A stretch of DNA of 64,000 bases from Streptomyces sp. NBC_00306 (lineage in GTDB: Bacteria > Actinomycetota > Actinomycetes > Streptomycetales > Streptomycetaceae): assembly GCF_036169555.1 (NCBI RefSeq), contig NZ_CP108032.1:3224001-3288000 (forward strand), read 5' to 3'. Position 1 is the stretch's first letter, and every line of letters begins with the position of its first letter. Both the position numbers and the translations under genes were made by a program. Positions 41,929-51,583 of the stretch are shown here, piece after piece. The notes under the pieces are model-generated. The model was not told the DNA's origin and ran no database searches. It worked only from the letters and a program-made list of their open reading frames with translations.

Positions 41929-43076
41929 CGCCACACGTCGCTCACCAGCGGCACGCCGGGACGGTAGGCGAGATGGACATGGCTCGGCGCGTCGAGCAGG
42001 GCGATGTCCGCACGGGCGCCGGGCGCGATCCGGCCGATGTCGGTTCGGCGCAGGGCGGCCGCGCCGCCCGCGGTCGCCGACCAGATCGCCTCGTCCGGGG
42101 TCATCCCCATGTCGCGTACGGCGAGGGCGATGCAGAACGGCATCGACGAGGTGAACGACGAGCCCGGGTTGCAGTCGGTCGACAGCGCCACGGTGGCTCC
42201 CGCGTCGAGCAGCCGGCGCGCGTCCGGCCACACGGCCCGGGTCGAGAACTCCGCGCCGGGCAGCAGCGTGGCGACCGTACCGCCGCTCGCGAGCGCGTCG
42301 ACGTCCGCGTCCGTGAGATGCGTGCAGTGGTCGGCGCTGGCCGCGTCGAGTTCGACGGCGAGCTGGACCCCGGGGCCGAAGCTGAGCTGGTTGGCGTGCA
42401 CGCGGGGGATGAGGCCCTTCGCCCGGCCCGCCGTGAGGATCGCGCGTGCCTGGTCGCCGTCGAAGGCGCCTTTCTCGCAGAAGACGTCGATCCAGCGGGC
42501 GTGGGGCGCACAGGCGTCGAGCATCTCCCCAGTGACCAGGTCGACGTAGCCGGCGGGGTCGTCGGCGTAGTCGGGCGAGACGATGTGCGCGCCGAGGTAG
42601 GTGACCTCCTCGGTGTGCTGCGCGGCGATGCGCAGGGCGCGGGCCTCGTCGTGGGTGGTGAGGCCGTATCCGGACTTGGTCTCGAAGGTGGTCGTGCCCT
42701 GCCGCAGGGCCTCGTCGAGATAGCGGGTCAGATTCGCCTCGAGGGCGGCGTCGCTCGCGGCGCGGGTGGCGGCGACGGTGGTCCGGATGCCGCCGGCGGA
42801 GTAGGCGCGGCCGGACATGCGGGCGTTGAACTCCGCGGTGCGGTCGCCGCCGAAGACGAGGTGGGAGTGGGAGTCGACGAACCCGGGGATCACGGCGCGG
42901 CCGCCGGCGTCGAAGGCCTCGTCGGCGGCGGGGGCGTCCGCGGCCGCTCCGACCCACGCGATGCGGTCGCCGTCGATGACGACGGCGGCGTCGAGGACGA
43001 GGCCGAGGGGGGTGGCGTCGCCCTGGGCGGGGTCGTTGGTGACGAGGCTGCCGATATTGGTGACGAGCGTGCTCAT
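41907..43076 (-). CDS. hutI: imidazolonepropionase (HutI)
   Basis: 389 residues. Amidohydrolase-superfamily metal motifs are intact: '[20 protein letters not shown]' (HxH), '[14 protein letters not shown]', '[10 protein letters not shown]', and '[19 protein letters not shown]'. It opens 4-imidazolone-5-propionate to N-formimino-L-glutamate, the third step of histidine degradation. It is the last gene of the hutU - M20 - hutF - hutI series, 97 bp after hutF. The 3' end overlaps the convergent NmrA-like gene by 22 bases. Confidence 0.95.
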   Translation of the reverse strand: MSTLVTNIGSLVTNDPAQGDATPLGLVLDAAVVIDGDRIAWVGAAADAPAADEAFDAGGRAVIPGFVDSHSHLVFGGDRTAEFNARMSGRAYSAGGIRTTVAATRAASDAALEANLTRYLDEALRQGTTTFETKSGYGLTTHDEARALRIAAQHTEEVTYLGAHIVSPDYADDPAGYVDLVTGEMLDACAPHARWIDVFCEKGAFDGDQARAILTAGRAKGLIPRVHANQLSFGPGVQLAVELDAASADHCTHLTDADVDALASGGTVATLLPGAEFSTRAVWPDARRLLDAGATVALSTDCNPGSSFTSSMPFCIALAVRDMGMTPDEAIWSATAGGAAALRRTDIGRIAPGARADIALLDAPSHVHLAYRPGVPLVSDVWRQGVRCR

Positions 43077-43173
43077 GGGGTCCTCTCGGGTCGTTCCGTA
43101 CCGGGGCGCATCCGGCCCCGCGCCCGCGGCGCCGGCGATGCCGGCGGCCGCGCGCGCTCAGGCGTTCCAGGCC

Positions 43174-44511
43174 TCAGGCCCTCAGCCCGGTGATCGCTTC
43201 CGCCAGGGCCGATGCCACGTCCGGAACCAGTGTGTGGGTGCCGGAGCGCACCACATGACGGCCCGCGACCACCGTGTCCCGTACATCCGCCGAGGTCGCG
43301 GCGAACACCGCCGTCTCCGCCGCCAGCCGCGCCACCGGGCCCGCCGTGCGGACCGAGTCCAGGGCCACGGTCGTGAAGTCGGCGAGCGCGCCGGTCTCCA
43401 GGCGTCCCGCCTCCTGCCAGCCCAGTGCCGCGTGCCCGTCGCCGGTTGCGGCCCGCAGCAGCGCCGCCGCCGTCCAGTGGCCCCGGGTCCGGGTCCGCAG
43501 GCGTTCGTTCAGCTCCATCGCCCGCGCCTCCTCCAGCAGGTCGATCACCGCGTGGCTGTCGCTGCCGAGCGAGAGGGGTGATCCGGCGCGCTGGAGGGCG
43601 GCGGCCGGGCCGATGCCGTCGGCAAGATCGCGTTCGGTGGTCGGGCACATGCAGGTGCCCGTGCCGGTGGAGCCGATGAGCGCGATGTCCTCGTCCGTCA
43701 GATGGGTGTTGTGCACGCCCGTCGTCCGGGGGCCGAGCACACCGTGGTCGGCGAGCAGCCGCGTCGGGGTGACGCCGTGCGCCGCGCGGCAGGCGTCGTT
43801 CTCGGCCGTCTGCTCGGAGAGATGGACGTGCAGCGGGGCCCGCCGGGCGGACGCCCAGGCGGCGACGGTCTCGAGCTGCGCCGCCGGCACCGCCCGTACG
43901 GAGTGGACGGCCGCGCCGATCCGCACCTGGTCGCTGTCCTTGAGCAGCGCGGCACGCGCCGCCCACGCGTCCGCGGTCTTGTCGGAGAACCGGAGCTGGT
44001 GGGCGTCGGGCGCCTTGCCGAAGCCGGACGACAGATAGGCCGTGTCGAGCAGGGTGATGCGGATGCCCGCGTCCGCGGCCGCCGCGATCAGGGCCTCGCC
44101 CATGGCGTTGGGGTCCGCGTACGGCACCCCGCCGTGCCCGTGGTGCAGATAGTGGAACTCGCCCACCGCGGTGATCCCCGCCAGCGCCATCTCCGCGTAC
44201 ACCGCCCGCGCCAACGCGTGGTACGTCTCCGGGGTCAGCCGGGACGACACCTGGTACATCACCTCGCGCCAGGTCCAGAACGTGCCCGAGCCGACCTGGA
44301 CGGTGCCGCGCAGCGCCCGGTGGAAGGCGTGCGAGTGCGTATTGGCGAGGCCCGGCAGCGTCAGCCCGCGCAGCGCCACGGCGCCGGGCTCCGGTGCCCC
44401 GACGCCGGTGCGGACGGCCACGATCCGGCCGTCTCGCACGTCCAGTGCCACACCCGGCTCGACATAGCTGTCCAGCCAGGCGTGCTCGGCCCAGTACGTC
44501 GTCAGCGGCAC
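43174..44511 (-). CDS. hutF: formimidoylglutamate deiminase (HutF)
   Basis: 445 residues from a GTG at 44511 with GGAGGG 6 bases before it. HutF features are 'GLANTHSHAFHRALRGTVQ' (metal HxH), 'LHVHLSEQTAENDACRAAHG', 'GVHNTHLTDEDI' and 'LGSDSHAVIDLLEEARAME'. It removes ammonia from N-formimino-L-glutamate to give N-formyl-L-glutamate, which marks the five-step histidine route. A dedicated deformylase (HutG) is not seen; the overlapping upstream gene encodes an M20 amidohydrolase (10-base overlap), which may take that step. Confidence 0.94.
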   Translation of the reverse strand: MPLTTYWAEHAWLDSYVEPGVALDVRDGRIVAVRTGVGAPEPGAVALRGLTLPGLANTHSHAFHRALRGTVQVGSGTFWTWREVMYQVSSRLTPETYHALARAVYAEMALAGITAVGEFHYLHHGHGGVPYADPNAMGEALIAAAADAGIRITLLDTAYLSSGFGKAPDAHQLRFSDKTADAWAARAALLKDSDQVRIGAAVHSVRAVPAAQLETVAAWASARRAPLHVHLSEQTAENDACRAAHGVTPTRLLADHGVLGPRTTGVHNTHLTDEDIALIGSTGTGTCMCPTTERDLADGIGPAAALQRAGSPLSLGSDSHAVIDLLEEARAMELNERLRTRTRGHWTAAALLRAATGDGHAALGWQEAGRLETGALADFTTVALDSVRTAGPVARLAAETAVFAATSADVRDTVVAGRHVVRSGTHTLVPDVASALAEAITGLRA

Positions 44512-45722
44512 GCGAGACCCTCCAGTACGTCGGCGAGCGCCAGTACCCCGGCCACGCAGTCCTCCTCGGCCGCGAACTCGGCCGGGGAGTGCGAGACACC
44601 CGTGGGGTTCCGTACGAACAGCATGGCGGTCGGGACCGAGCCGGAGAGGATTCCGGCGTCGTGTCCCGCGCCCGTGCCGAGGACGGGCACCCGTCCGCCG
44701 AGGATCCGGTTCAGCTCGTCGCGCAGGGCGTGCTCGAACTCGACGACTGGCGTGAAGGACTCCCGTACGACGGTGAGGTCGACGCCGTCGCGCTGGGCGC
44801 GCTCCTTGGCGGCCTGCTCGACCGCGGCGACGACGGTGTCGAGGGTGGCCTGGTCGGCGGCGCGTGAGTCCAGCCAGCCGCGCACCAGTGACGGGATGGC
44901 GTTGACGCCGTTCGGTTCGACGGAGATCTTGCCGAAGGTGGCGACCGCGCCGGCGAGTTCGGCCTCGCGACGGGCGGCCAGGACGGTCTCCGCGTACGTC
45001 AGCATCGGGTCGCGGCGGTCCACGAGGCGGGTGGTGCCGGCGTGGTTCGCCTCGCCGTGGAAGTCGAACCGCCAGCGGCCGTGCGGCCAGATGGCGGAGG
45101 CGATGCCCACCGCGTCGCCGGACAGGTCGAGCGCGCGGCCCTGTTCGACGTGCAGCTCGACGAACGCCCCGATCCGGGCGAGCCGCTCCGGGTCGGGCCC
45201 GATCGTCTCGGGGTCGTAGCCCGCCGCCTCCATGGCCTCGGGCAGCGAGACGCCGTCGCCGTCCCGGAGCTGATACGCCGTCTCCTTGGTCAGCTGCCCG
45301 GCGCTGAGCCGGGAGCCGACGCAGGCGAGGCCGAAGCGGGCGCCCTCCTCGTCACCGAAGTTGGTGACGGCCACCGGCCGGGTGAACTCCGCTCCCCTGC
45401 GACGGAGTTCGTCGAGCGCGGCGAAGGAGGACACCACACCGAGCGGGCCGTCGAAGGCTCCGCCGTCGGGGACGGAGTCGAGGTGCGAGCCCGTCACGAC
45501 GGCGTTGCCGGCCTGGGGGTCGCCGTGCCAGGCCCACTGGTTGCCGTTGCGGTCGGTCTCGTAGGCGAGGCCGCGGGCCTCGGCCTGCTCCTGGAACCAG
45601 GTCCGGCAGTCGGCATCGGCCCCGGTCCACGCGTGGCGCCGGTAGCCCTTGGTCTCCGCGTGCCGCCCCACGGGGGCGAGCTCGGCCCACATCGAGTGGA
45701 ACGAGCCACCGGCGTCGCTCAC
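44502..45722 (-). CDS. M20-family amidohydrolase (allantoate/N-carbamoyl-amino-acid hydrolase type)
   Basis: 406 residues. Di-metal motifs of the AllC/hydantoinase-carbamoylase group are present: '[20 protein letters not shown]', '[11 protein letters not shown]', '[14 protein letters not shown]', '[18 protein letters not shown]' and '[11 protein letters not shown]'. It is usually annotated allantoate amidohydrolase, but it is wedged between hutU and hutF with coupled overlaps at both ends (ATGA with hutU, 10 bases with hutF), so the substrate is probably a histidine catabolite, most simply N-formyl-L-glutamate. This is inference from context; N-carbamoyl-glutamate hydrolysis would also suit the family. 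Confidence 0.88.
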   Translation of the reverse strand: MSDAGGSFHSMWAELAPVGRHAETKGYRRHAWTGADADCRTWFQEQAEARGLAYETDRNGNQWAWHGDPQAGNAVVTGSHLDSVPDGGAFDGPLGVVSSFAALDELRRRGAEFTRPVAVTNFGDEEGARFGLACVGSRLSAGQLTKETAYQLRDGDGVSLPEAMEAAGYDPETIGPDPERLARIGAFVELHVEQGRALDLSGDAVGIASAIWPHGRWRFDFHGEANHAGTTRLVDRRDPMLTYAETVLAARREAELAGAVATFGKISVEPNGVNAIPSLVRGWLDSRAADQATLDTVVAAVEQAAKERAQRDGVDLTVVRESFTPVVEFEHALRDELNRILGGRVPVLGTGAGHDAGILSGSVPTAMLFVRNPTGVSHSPAEFAAEEDCVAGVLALADVLEGLACR

Positions 45723-47431
45723 GCCTCCTCCCGCATCGGGACGCGGACGCCCTTGTCGTCGGCGACGGACTCGGCGATGTCGTAGCCCGCGTCGACGTGC
45801 CGGATGACGCCCATGCCCGGGTCGTTCGTCAGCACGCGGCGGATCTTCTCGCCCGCGAGCTTGGTGCCGTCGGCCACCGAGACCTGGCCGGCGTGGATGG
45901 AGCGGCCCATGCCGACACCGCCGCCGTGGTGGATGGAGACCCAGGACGCACCGGAGGCGACGTTGACCATCGCGTTCAGCAGCGGCCAGTCCGCGATGGC
46001 GTCCGAGCCGTCGAGCATGGCCTCGGTCTCGCGGTACGGGGACGCCACCGAGCCGCAGTCCAGGTGGTCGCGGCCGATCGCGAGGGGGGCGGCCAGCTCG
46101 CCGCTCGCCACCATGTCGTTGAACCGCTCGCCGGCGCGGTCCCGCTCGCCGTAGCCGAGCCAGCAGATACGGGCCGGGAGGCCCTGGAAGTGGACCCGCT
46201 CGCCGGCCATCTTGATCCAGCGGTGCAGCGACTCGTTCTCGGGGAAGAGCTCGAGCATCGCCTTGTCGGTCTTGTGGATGTCCGAGGCCTCGCCGGACAG
46301 GGCCGCCCAGCGGAAGGGACCCTTGCCCTCGCAGAACAGCGGCCGGATGTAGGCGGGCACGAAGCCGGGGAAGTCGAACGCCCGGTCGTAACCGGCCAGT
46401 TGGGCCTCACCGCGGATGGAGTTGCCGTAGTCGAAGACCTCGGCACCGGCGTCCATGAAACCGACCATCGCCTCGACGTGCCGGGCCATGGACTCCCGGG
46501 CGCGCTGGGTGAAGTCGGCGGGCTTCTCGGCGGCGTAGGAGGCCATGTCGTCGAAGTCGACGCCGAGCGGCAGGTACGCCAGCGGGTCGTGCGCCGAGGT
46601 CTGGTCGGTCACGATGTCGACGGGCGCGCCCTCGGCGAGCATCCGCGGCAGCAGCTCCGCCGCGTTGCCGAGGAGGCCGATGGAGAGCGGGCGGCGGGCG
46701 TCCCGCGCCTCGGTCGCCAGCTGGAGCGCGTGCTCCAGGGAGTCGGCGCGCACGTCCAGGTAGCGGTGCTCGATACGGCGGTCGATGGCGCGCGGGTCGA
46801 CGTCGATGCAGATCGCGACGCCGTCGTTCATGGTCACGGCGAGCGGCTGGGCGCCGCCCATGCCGCCGAGGCCGGCGGTGAGGGTGATCGTCCCGGCGAG
46901 GGTGCCGCCGAACTTCTTGGCCGCGACCGCGGCGAAGGTCTCGTACGTGCCCTGGAGGATGCCCTGGGTGCCGATGTAGATCCAGGAGCCGGCCGTCATC
47001 TGGCCGTACATCGTGAGGCCGAGGGACTCCAGGCGCCGGAACTCCTCCCAGTTCGCCCAGTCGCCGACCAGGTTGGAGTTGGCGATGAGCACACGCGGGG
47101 CCCACTCGTGCGTCTGCATGACGCCGACGGGGCGGCCGGACTGGACGAGCATCGTCTCGTCCTGCTTGAGCGTCCGCAGCGTGCGCACCATGGCGTCGTA
47201 GGAGCGCCAGTCGCGGGCGGCCTTGCCGGTGCCGCCGTAGACGACGAGCTTGTCGGGGTGCTCGGCGACCTCGGGGTCGAGGTTGTTCTGCAGCATGCGG
47301 AGGGCGGCTTCCTGCTGCCATCCCAGGGCGCTCAGTTCCGTACCGCGCGGTGCCCGTACCGGAGTGGAGGGCGGCCCGGAGGGCCTCGGCTGAGGGCGGT
47401 GGTGGGGGACGGGTGGGAGGGGTCCTGACAT
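45719..47431 (-). CDS. hutU: urocanate hydratase (urocanase, HutU)
   Basis: 570 residues, the usual length. Strong signatures: '[16 protein letters not shown]', '[17 protein letters not shown]', '[12 protein letters not shown]', '[20 protein letters not shown]' (conserved Cys region), and '[18 protein letters not shown]'. It uses tightly bound NAD+ to convert urocanate to imidazolone propionate. The ATG at 47431 has GAGGAGG about 7 bases upstream. It heads hutU-M20-hutF-hutI and is divergent from a decarboxylase-like gene. A TTGACT/CAGGAT promoter with an overlapping dyad lies 60-100 bases upstream. Confidence 0.97.
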   Translation of the reverse strand: MSGPLPPVPHHRPQPRPSGPPSTPVRAPRGTELSALGWQQEAALRMLQNNLDPEVAEHPDKLVVYGGTGKAARDWRSYDAMVRTLRTLKQDETMLVQSGRPVGVMQTHEWAPRVLIANSNLVGDWANWEEFRRLESLGLTMYGQMTAGSWIYIGTQGILQGTYETFAAVAAKKFGGTLAGTITLTAGLGGMGGAQPLAVTMNDGVAICIDVDPRAIDRRIEHRYLDVRADSLEHALQLATEARDARRPLSIGLLGNAAELLPRMLAEGAPVDIVTDQTSAHDPLAYLPLGVDFDDMASYAAEKPADFTQRARESMARHVEAMVGFMDAGAEVFDYGNSIRGEAQLAGYDRAFDFPGFVPAYIRPLFCEGKGPFRWAALSGEASDIHKTDKAMLELFPENESLHRWIKMAGERVHFQGLPARICWLGYGERDRAGERFNDMVASGELAAPLAIGRDHLDCGSVASPYRETEAMLDGSDAIADWPLLNAMVNVASGASWVSIHHGGGVGMGRSIHAGQVSVADGTKLAGEKIRRVLTNDPGMGVIRHVDAGYDIAESVADDKGVRVPMREEA

Positions 47432-47491
47432 GGCGATGCCTCCTCGCGACTGCGACTGCGACTGCTGGTGCGACGGTGAATGTTGCCGCTT

Positions 47492-47528
47492 CTATTCACA
47501 TCCTGGAGGTCTGAATAGTCTTAGTCAA
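47492..47528 (-). promoter_or_regulatory. hutU promoter with overlapping TATTCA dyad operator
   Basis: On the minus strand a -35 TTGACT (47523-47528) is followed after 17 bases by CAGGAT (47500-47505). Between and beyond them is the inverted repeat CTATTCA (47492-47498, + strand) and TGAATAG (47512-47518), centre spacing 13 bases, placed where a repressor would block polymerase. The half-site TATTCAGAC recurs in the importer promoter at 56465-56473. GCGACT repeats three times at 47446-47463, closer to the start. Confidence 0.6.
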
Positions 47529-47567
47529 CAGCTGCACCCGGTCCCGCCGGATGATTGGCTGGCACAC

Positions 47568-48881
47568 ATGTCTTCCGAACGCCGGGACCGAGCCGTACGA
47601 GCAGCCGTCGAGCAGGGCCTTCTCACCGAGGAGCAACCCGTCGCGGCCCTCCTCGACGTGGCCGGGATCCGCACCGGTGCCGCCGCCCTGCGGGACGCCT
47701 TCGCCGCCGTGACCGACGCGCCCGTGCTGCACGCCTTCGCGGTGAAGGCCGCGCCCCTCGTGCCCGTGCTGGCGCTGCTCGACGACGAGGGCATCGGGGC
47801 GGAGGTCGCGAGCCCCGGCGAGCTGGCGCTGGCCCGGGCCGCGGGTGTACGCCCCGAGCGCATCGTGCTCGACTCCCCCGCCAAGACCCCCGCCGAGCTG
47901 CGCGAGGCCCTCGCCCTCGGCATCGCGGTCAACGCCGACAACCCCCAGGAACTCGCGCGCATCGACGCCCTCGTACGGTCGGCGGGCAGCACGTCACCGG
48001 TCGGACTGCGCGTCAACCCCCAGGTCGGCTCAGGGGCCATCGAAGCGCTCTCCACCGCCACGGCCACCTCGAAGTTCGGCGTCGCGCTGCGCGACGAGGG
48101 CGCCCGCGAGAGCGTCGTCCGCGCGTATCTCGACCGGCCCTGGCTGACCCGGCTGCACACGCACACGGGCTCGCAGGGCGTACCTCTGGCGCTGATGGCG
48201 GAGGGCGTCGCCGCGGCGTACGACCTCGCCGAGGAGATCAACCGGACCGCCGGCCGGCAGCAGATCGACACCCTGGACATCGGCGGCGGGCTTCCGGTCA
48301 ACTTCGCCTCCGACGAGCAGACCCCGTCCTTCGCCGAGTACGCACGGCTGCTCCGGGAGCGGGTGCCGGGGCTGCTCGACGGCCGCTACGGCCTGGTGAC
48401 CGAATTCGGCCGGTCGCTGCTCGCCAAGCACGGGCTGATCCTGGCCCGCGTCGAGTACACCAAGACCTCGGGCGGGCGGCCCGTCGCGGTCACCCACGCC
48501 GGCGTGCAGGTCGCCACCCGTACCGTCTACGACCCTGCGTCCTGGCCGCTGCGCATCGAGGCCTACGACGCCAAGGGGCGGCCCCGGACGGGCGAGAGCG
48601 TCGTGCAGGATGTCGCGGGACCGGCCTGCTTCGCCGGGGACCTGCTGGCCGAGGCCCGGGCGCTGCCGCGGCTGGAGCAGGGCGATGTGATCGCCGCGCT
48701 CGACACCGGCGCGTACTACTTCTCCAGCCACTACGGCTACAACAGCCTGCCGCGGCCCGGGGTGCACGGGTACACCGCCGGCCCGGACGACGCGGTGCGG
48801 TTCTCGGTCGTGCGGGCTCCGCAGACCATGGCCGAGATCGTCGCCGAGTCGGGCGGCGCGCGGCCGGACGCGCTGCTGTAG
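47568..48881 (+). CDS. PLP-dependent group IV (diaminopimelate-type) decarboxylase-like protein
   Basis: 437 residues from the ATG at 47568 (weak ribosome site; the open frame extends upstream but through a Cys-Asp repeat). An alanine-racemase-like barrel holds the PLP lysine in 'VLHAFAVKAAPLVPVLAL' (about residue 56). 'LHTHTGSQGVPLALM', 'TLDIGGGLPVNF' and 'VTEFGRSLLAKHG' follow, with the C-terminal 'GPACFAGDLLAEA' and 'ALDTGAYYFSSHYGYNS'. It resembles diaminopimelate decarboxylase, but its place opposite hutU suggests a catabolic amino acid or amine substrate. The divergent promoter region is shared with hutU, so both could respond to the same operator. Confidence 0.82.
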   Translation: MSSERRDRAVRAAVEQGLLTEEQPVAALLDVAGIRTGAAALRDAFAAVTDAPVLHAFAVKAAPLVPVLALLDDEGIGAEVASPGELALARAAGVRPERIVLDSPAKTPAELREALALGIAVNADNPQELARIDALVRSAGSTSPVGLRVNPQVGSGAIEALSTATATSKFGVALRDEGARESVVRAYLDRPWLTRLHTHTGSQGVPLALMAEGVAAAYDLAEEINRTAGRQQIDTLDIGGGLPVNFASDEQTPSFAEYARLLRERVPGLLDGRYGLVTEFGRSLLAKHGLILARVEYTKTSGGRPVAVTHAGVQVATRTVYDPASWPLRIEAYDAKGRPRTGESVVQDVAGPACFAGDLLAEARALPRLEQGDVIAALDTGAYYFSSHYGYNSLPRPGVHGYTAGPDDAVRFSVVRAPQTMAEIVAESGGARPDALL

Positions 48882-48935
48882 TCCGTGGCGGGCGGCCGGG
48901 GGGCGATTGTCGTACCCGGCTGCTTTCCTGTGAGC

Positions 48936-49400
48936 ATGGCCAACACGAGTGTTGTCGTCGAGCGCCGGATCGCGGCCCCGCAGGCCGCCGTCTGGGACGC
49001 CCTGACGGATCTGGAGAACGCGCCGAAGGTGCTGAGCGGTGTGGACGCGGTGGAGGTGCTCTCCCCCGGCCCGTTCGGCGTCGGCACCCGGTGGCGCGAG
49101 ACCCGGCGCATGATGGGCAAGCAGGCGACCGAGGAGATCTACGTGACGGCGAGCGAGCCGCCCGCCCGCTATGTGGCGGAGGCGGACTCGCAGGGCGCGC
49201 ACTACGTCTCGGAGTTCCTGCTGCGGGCGGAGGGTCCGGACGCGACGCAGGTGCGGATGACCTTCAGCGCCGAGCCGCCCGGAGGGTTCGCCGGGCTGCT
49301 GGCCAAGGTCCTCGGTCCGCTCGGCGCGCGGGCGGTGGCCAAGGCGATCGCGAAGGACCTCGACGACGTGGCGGCCGCGGTGGAGGGCCGCAGCACCTGA
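48936..49400 (+). CDS. SRPBCC-family (polyketide cyclase/START-like) protein
   Basis: 154 residues. The helix-grip fold is suggested by 'VVVERRIAAPQAAVWDALTD', 'VLSPGPFGVGTRWRETRRMM' and 'AHYVSEFLLRAEGPDATQVR', ending with an amphipathic helix 'GPLGARAVAKAIAKDLDDVA'. These proteins bind hydrophobic ligands in a central cavity; no catalytic residue can be named. The ATG at 48936 or a GTG two codons earlier may be used. It lies 54 bp after the decarboxylase-like gene. Confidence 0.85.
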   Translation: MANTSVVVERRIAAPQAAVWDALTDLENAPKVLSGVDAVEVLSPGPFGVGTRWRETRRMMGKQATEEIYVTASEPPARYVAEADSQGAHYVSEFLLRAEGPDATQVRMTFSAEPPGGFAGLLAKVLGPLGARAVAKAIAKDLDDVAAAVEGRST

Positions 49401-49560
49401 TCCGGGGCGCGGCCTCTTCCCCGGACAGGGCGCGCGGACTCCCCCTGGCCTCGCGGCCTCTTCCCCGGACCGGGCGCGCGAACTCCTCCCGGCCAGGGCG
49501 GGCTCTCCCCCGGACAGGCGTGTTCGGCGCCCCGGAGGCATCACCCGCGCCGGACCGGGC
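49401..49560. repeat. 44-bp GC-rich tandem repeat between genes
   Basis: GCGGCCTCTTCCCCGGAC starts at 49409 and again at 49453 (period 44), each continuing into GGGCGCGCG and a CCCC-rich stretch. A third, degenerate copy with CTCCCCCGGACAGG lies near 49500. It occupies the space between the SRPBCC gene and the permease; I see no gene in it. Confidence 0.7.
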
Positions 49561-49597
49561 ACACCTCAACCCACACCGAACTCCGGGGGAGGCTGCC

Positions 49598-50962
49598 GTG
49601 ACCACCGAATCGTCCCAGGCTTCCGAGGTTCCGGGCGGAGACAGTCCGCTCAAGCGAGCCATCGGGCCCAAGCTGCTGATCCTCTTCGTGATCGGCGACA
49701 TCCTGGGCACCGGCATCTACGCCACGACCGGCAAGGTCGCCGGCAAGGTCGGCGGTGCGCTGTGGCTGCCGTTCGTCATCGGGTTCGTCGTCGCGATCCT
49801 CACGGCCGCGTCGTACGTCGAGCTCGTCGGCAAGTACCCGAAGGCCGCCGGAGCCGCGCTCTACACCCAGAAGGCGTTCAAGGTCCCGTTCCTGACCTTC
49901 ATCATCGCCTTCATGGTGATGTGCTCCGGGCTGTCGTCCGCGAGCGCGGCGGCCCGGGCGTTCAGCGGGGACTACTTCCAGGAGTTCACCGACGCCATCC
50001 CGGCCACCCTCATCGCCATCCTCTTCATCCTCGCGCTGGCCGCGCTCAATCTGCGTGGTGTGTCGGAGTCGGTGAAGACCAATGTCGTGCTCACCATCGT
50101 CGAGCTGACCGGCCTGCTGATCATCCTCGTGATCGGCGCCTGGGCGGTGCTGACCGGCGAGGGTGACCCGTCCCGGCTGACCGAGTTCCAGGCGAGCGGC
50201 ACGGGATACGCGCTGATCACCAGCGTGCTCGGCGCCACGGCCCTCGGATTCTTCGCCTTCGTCGGCTTCGAGGACTCGGTCAACATGGCCGAGGAGACCA
50301 AGGACCCCGTGCGCACCTTCCCCCGGGCGATCTTCATCGGTGTCGGTGTCACGGGCACGATCTATGTGCTGGTCGCGCTGGCGTCCTCGCTGCTGGTCGA
50401 CTACAAGACGCTGGAGAAGTCCAGCGGGCCCCTGCTGGAGGTGGTCGAGGCCGGCGGCGTGGCCTTCCCGCCCAAACTCTTCGCCCTCATCGCGCTGTTC
50501 GCGGTCACCAACTCCGCGCTGATCAACATCATGATGGCCTCGCGGCTCTGTTACGGCATGGCCAACGAACGCATCCTGCCGCGGGCGATGGCCAAGGTCC
50601 TGCCCCAGCGCCGCACCCCCATCGTCGGCATCGTCTTCGTCTCGGCGCTGGCGATCGGGCTGGTGTCGACGGGCGAGATCGAAGGGCTCGGCGACACCAC
50701 GGCATTCCTGCTGCTGTGCGTCTTCGCGGTGGTCAACGTGGCCGTTCTGGTGCTGCGCAAGACCCCTGTCGAGCACTCCCACTTCCGCGCCCCCACCGTG
50801 CTGCCGGTGCTCGGTGCGATCACCTCGCTGATCCTGGCCAGTCCGCTGGCCGACCGTGACGCCGAGGTCTACATCCGGGCGGGCGTGCTGATCGCGATCG
50901 GCATCGGACTGTGGGCGGTCAACAAGCTCGTGATGAAGGCGGGCGGCGAGGACACCGCCTGA
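49598..50962 (+). CDS. APC-family amino-acid permease
   Basis: 454 residues with 12 membrane segments. It begins 'SPLKRAIGPKLLILFVIGD', then the helix-1 substrate motif 'LGTGIYATTGKVAGKVGGAL', and later 'LGFFAFVGFEDSVNMAEETK', typical of the APC superfamily; 'RLCYGMANERILPRAMAKV' follows helix 8. It should import an amino acid or polyamine. The GTG at 49598 is 5 bases after GGGGGAGG. It lies in the hut neighbourhood, so histidine or a related compound is a reasonable but unproven substrate. Confidence 0.92.
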   Translation: MTTESSQASEVPGGDSPLKRAIGPKLLILFVIGDILGTGIYATTGKVAGKVGGALWLPFVIGFVVAILTAASYVELVGKYPKAAGAALYTQKAFKVPFLTFIIAFMVMCSGLSSASAAARAFSGDYFQEFTDAIPATLIAILFILALAALNLRGVSESVKTNVVLTIVELTGLLIILVIGAWAVLTGEGDPSRLTEFQASGTGYALITSVLGATALGFFAFVGFEDSVNMAEETKDPVRTFPRAIFIGVGVTGTIYVLVALASSLLVDYKTLEKSSGPLLEVVEAGGVAFPPKLFALIALFAVTNSALINIMMASRLCYGMANERILPRAMAKVLPQRRTPIVGIVFVSALAIGLVSTGEIEGLGDTTAFLLLCVFAVVNVAVLVLRKTPVEHSHFRAPTVLPVLGAITSLILASPLADRDAEVYIRAGVLIAIGIGLWAVNKLVMKAGGEDTA

Positions 50963-51136
50963 TCCGTACGGCTGCCGCCGGCAGAGTCCGGCCATCGAAG
51001 CGCGGACCTTATCGGGACCGAGGCATGTTCCGATGGAAAATGCCCCAACTCCCCCCGACAGTAGCCACGTTGCGTAACCTCCCGGTCACTGGCGCACAAC
51101 AGTGCGCGGAACGCCGAGGCGGGGAGGGGAGTCGGC

Positions 51137-51583
51137 GTGCCCGGAATCGACGAGTGCCTGCTGGAAGCCATGCTGGTGCCCGGTGCGCGCGGGGCGTCCA
51201 TCGTGGACTGGATCAGCGGGCTCGCGCTCGGCACCGTCGGTGAAGCGGCCGGGCCCGATCACGAGACCACCGCGGCCGAGACGGCCGAGGTGGCCCGCAT
51301 GGCCACCGAGTACACCGCAGTCGTCGCCCAGGAGCCCAGCATGCTCGGCGGCGACGGCGGACGGGATCTCGACGGCGGCGGCACGGAGCCGCTCAAGGAC
51401 GACGGGCTGATCGTCGAGGACCTCATCGTCACCACCCGCACCTGCTATCACCTGGTGCGGTTCGTGGACACCACCGTCGACAGCAGCGTCTTCCTCCATC
51501 TGTGGCTCGACCGGGACCTGGGCAATCTCGCGCTGGCCCGCATCCGTCTTCAGCACCTCGCGGAGGGGCTGGTGCTCGGATGA
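51137..51583 (+). CDS. roadblock/LC7-like protein (first of three)
   Basis: 148 residues from a GTG at 51137 behind GGGGAGGGGA. The ends match the small roadblock protein at 52883-53257: 'GARGASIVDWISGLALGTVG' against its '[20 protein letters not shown]', and 'IVEDLIVTTRTCYHLVRFVD' against '[20 protein letters not shown]'. A roughly 25-residue Gly/Asp/Glu-rich insertion ('LGGDGGRDLDGGG') sits between these parts. No cvnA- or cvnD-type gene is near. Its stop overlaps the next start (ATGA), so a complex of the cluster's proteins is likely. Confidence 0.8.
   Translation: MPGIDECLLEAMLVPGARGASIVDWISGLALGTVGEAAGPDHETTAAETAEVARMATEYTAVVAQEPSMLGGDGGRDLDGGGTEPLKDDGLIVEDLIVTTRTCYHLVRFVDTTVDSSVFLHLWLDRDLGNLALARIRLQHLAEGLVLG

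Noticed and set aside
45719..47431. hutU product as a thiourocanate hydratase instead of urocanase
   Set aside because: It has standard urocanase length and motifs and is in an operon with hutF and hutI, so urocanase is the simpler call; sequence alone cannot exclude activity on both.
47430..47567. Earlier start for the decarboxylase-like protein
   Set aside because: The ATG at 47430 overlaps the hutU start codon on the other strand and would place a Cys-Asp repeat and the hutU promoter inside the coding region; the family N-terminus fits 47568.
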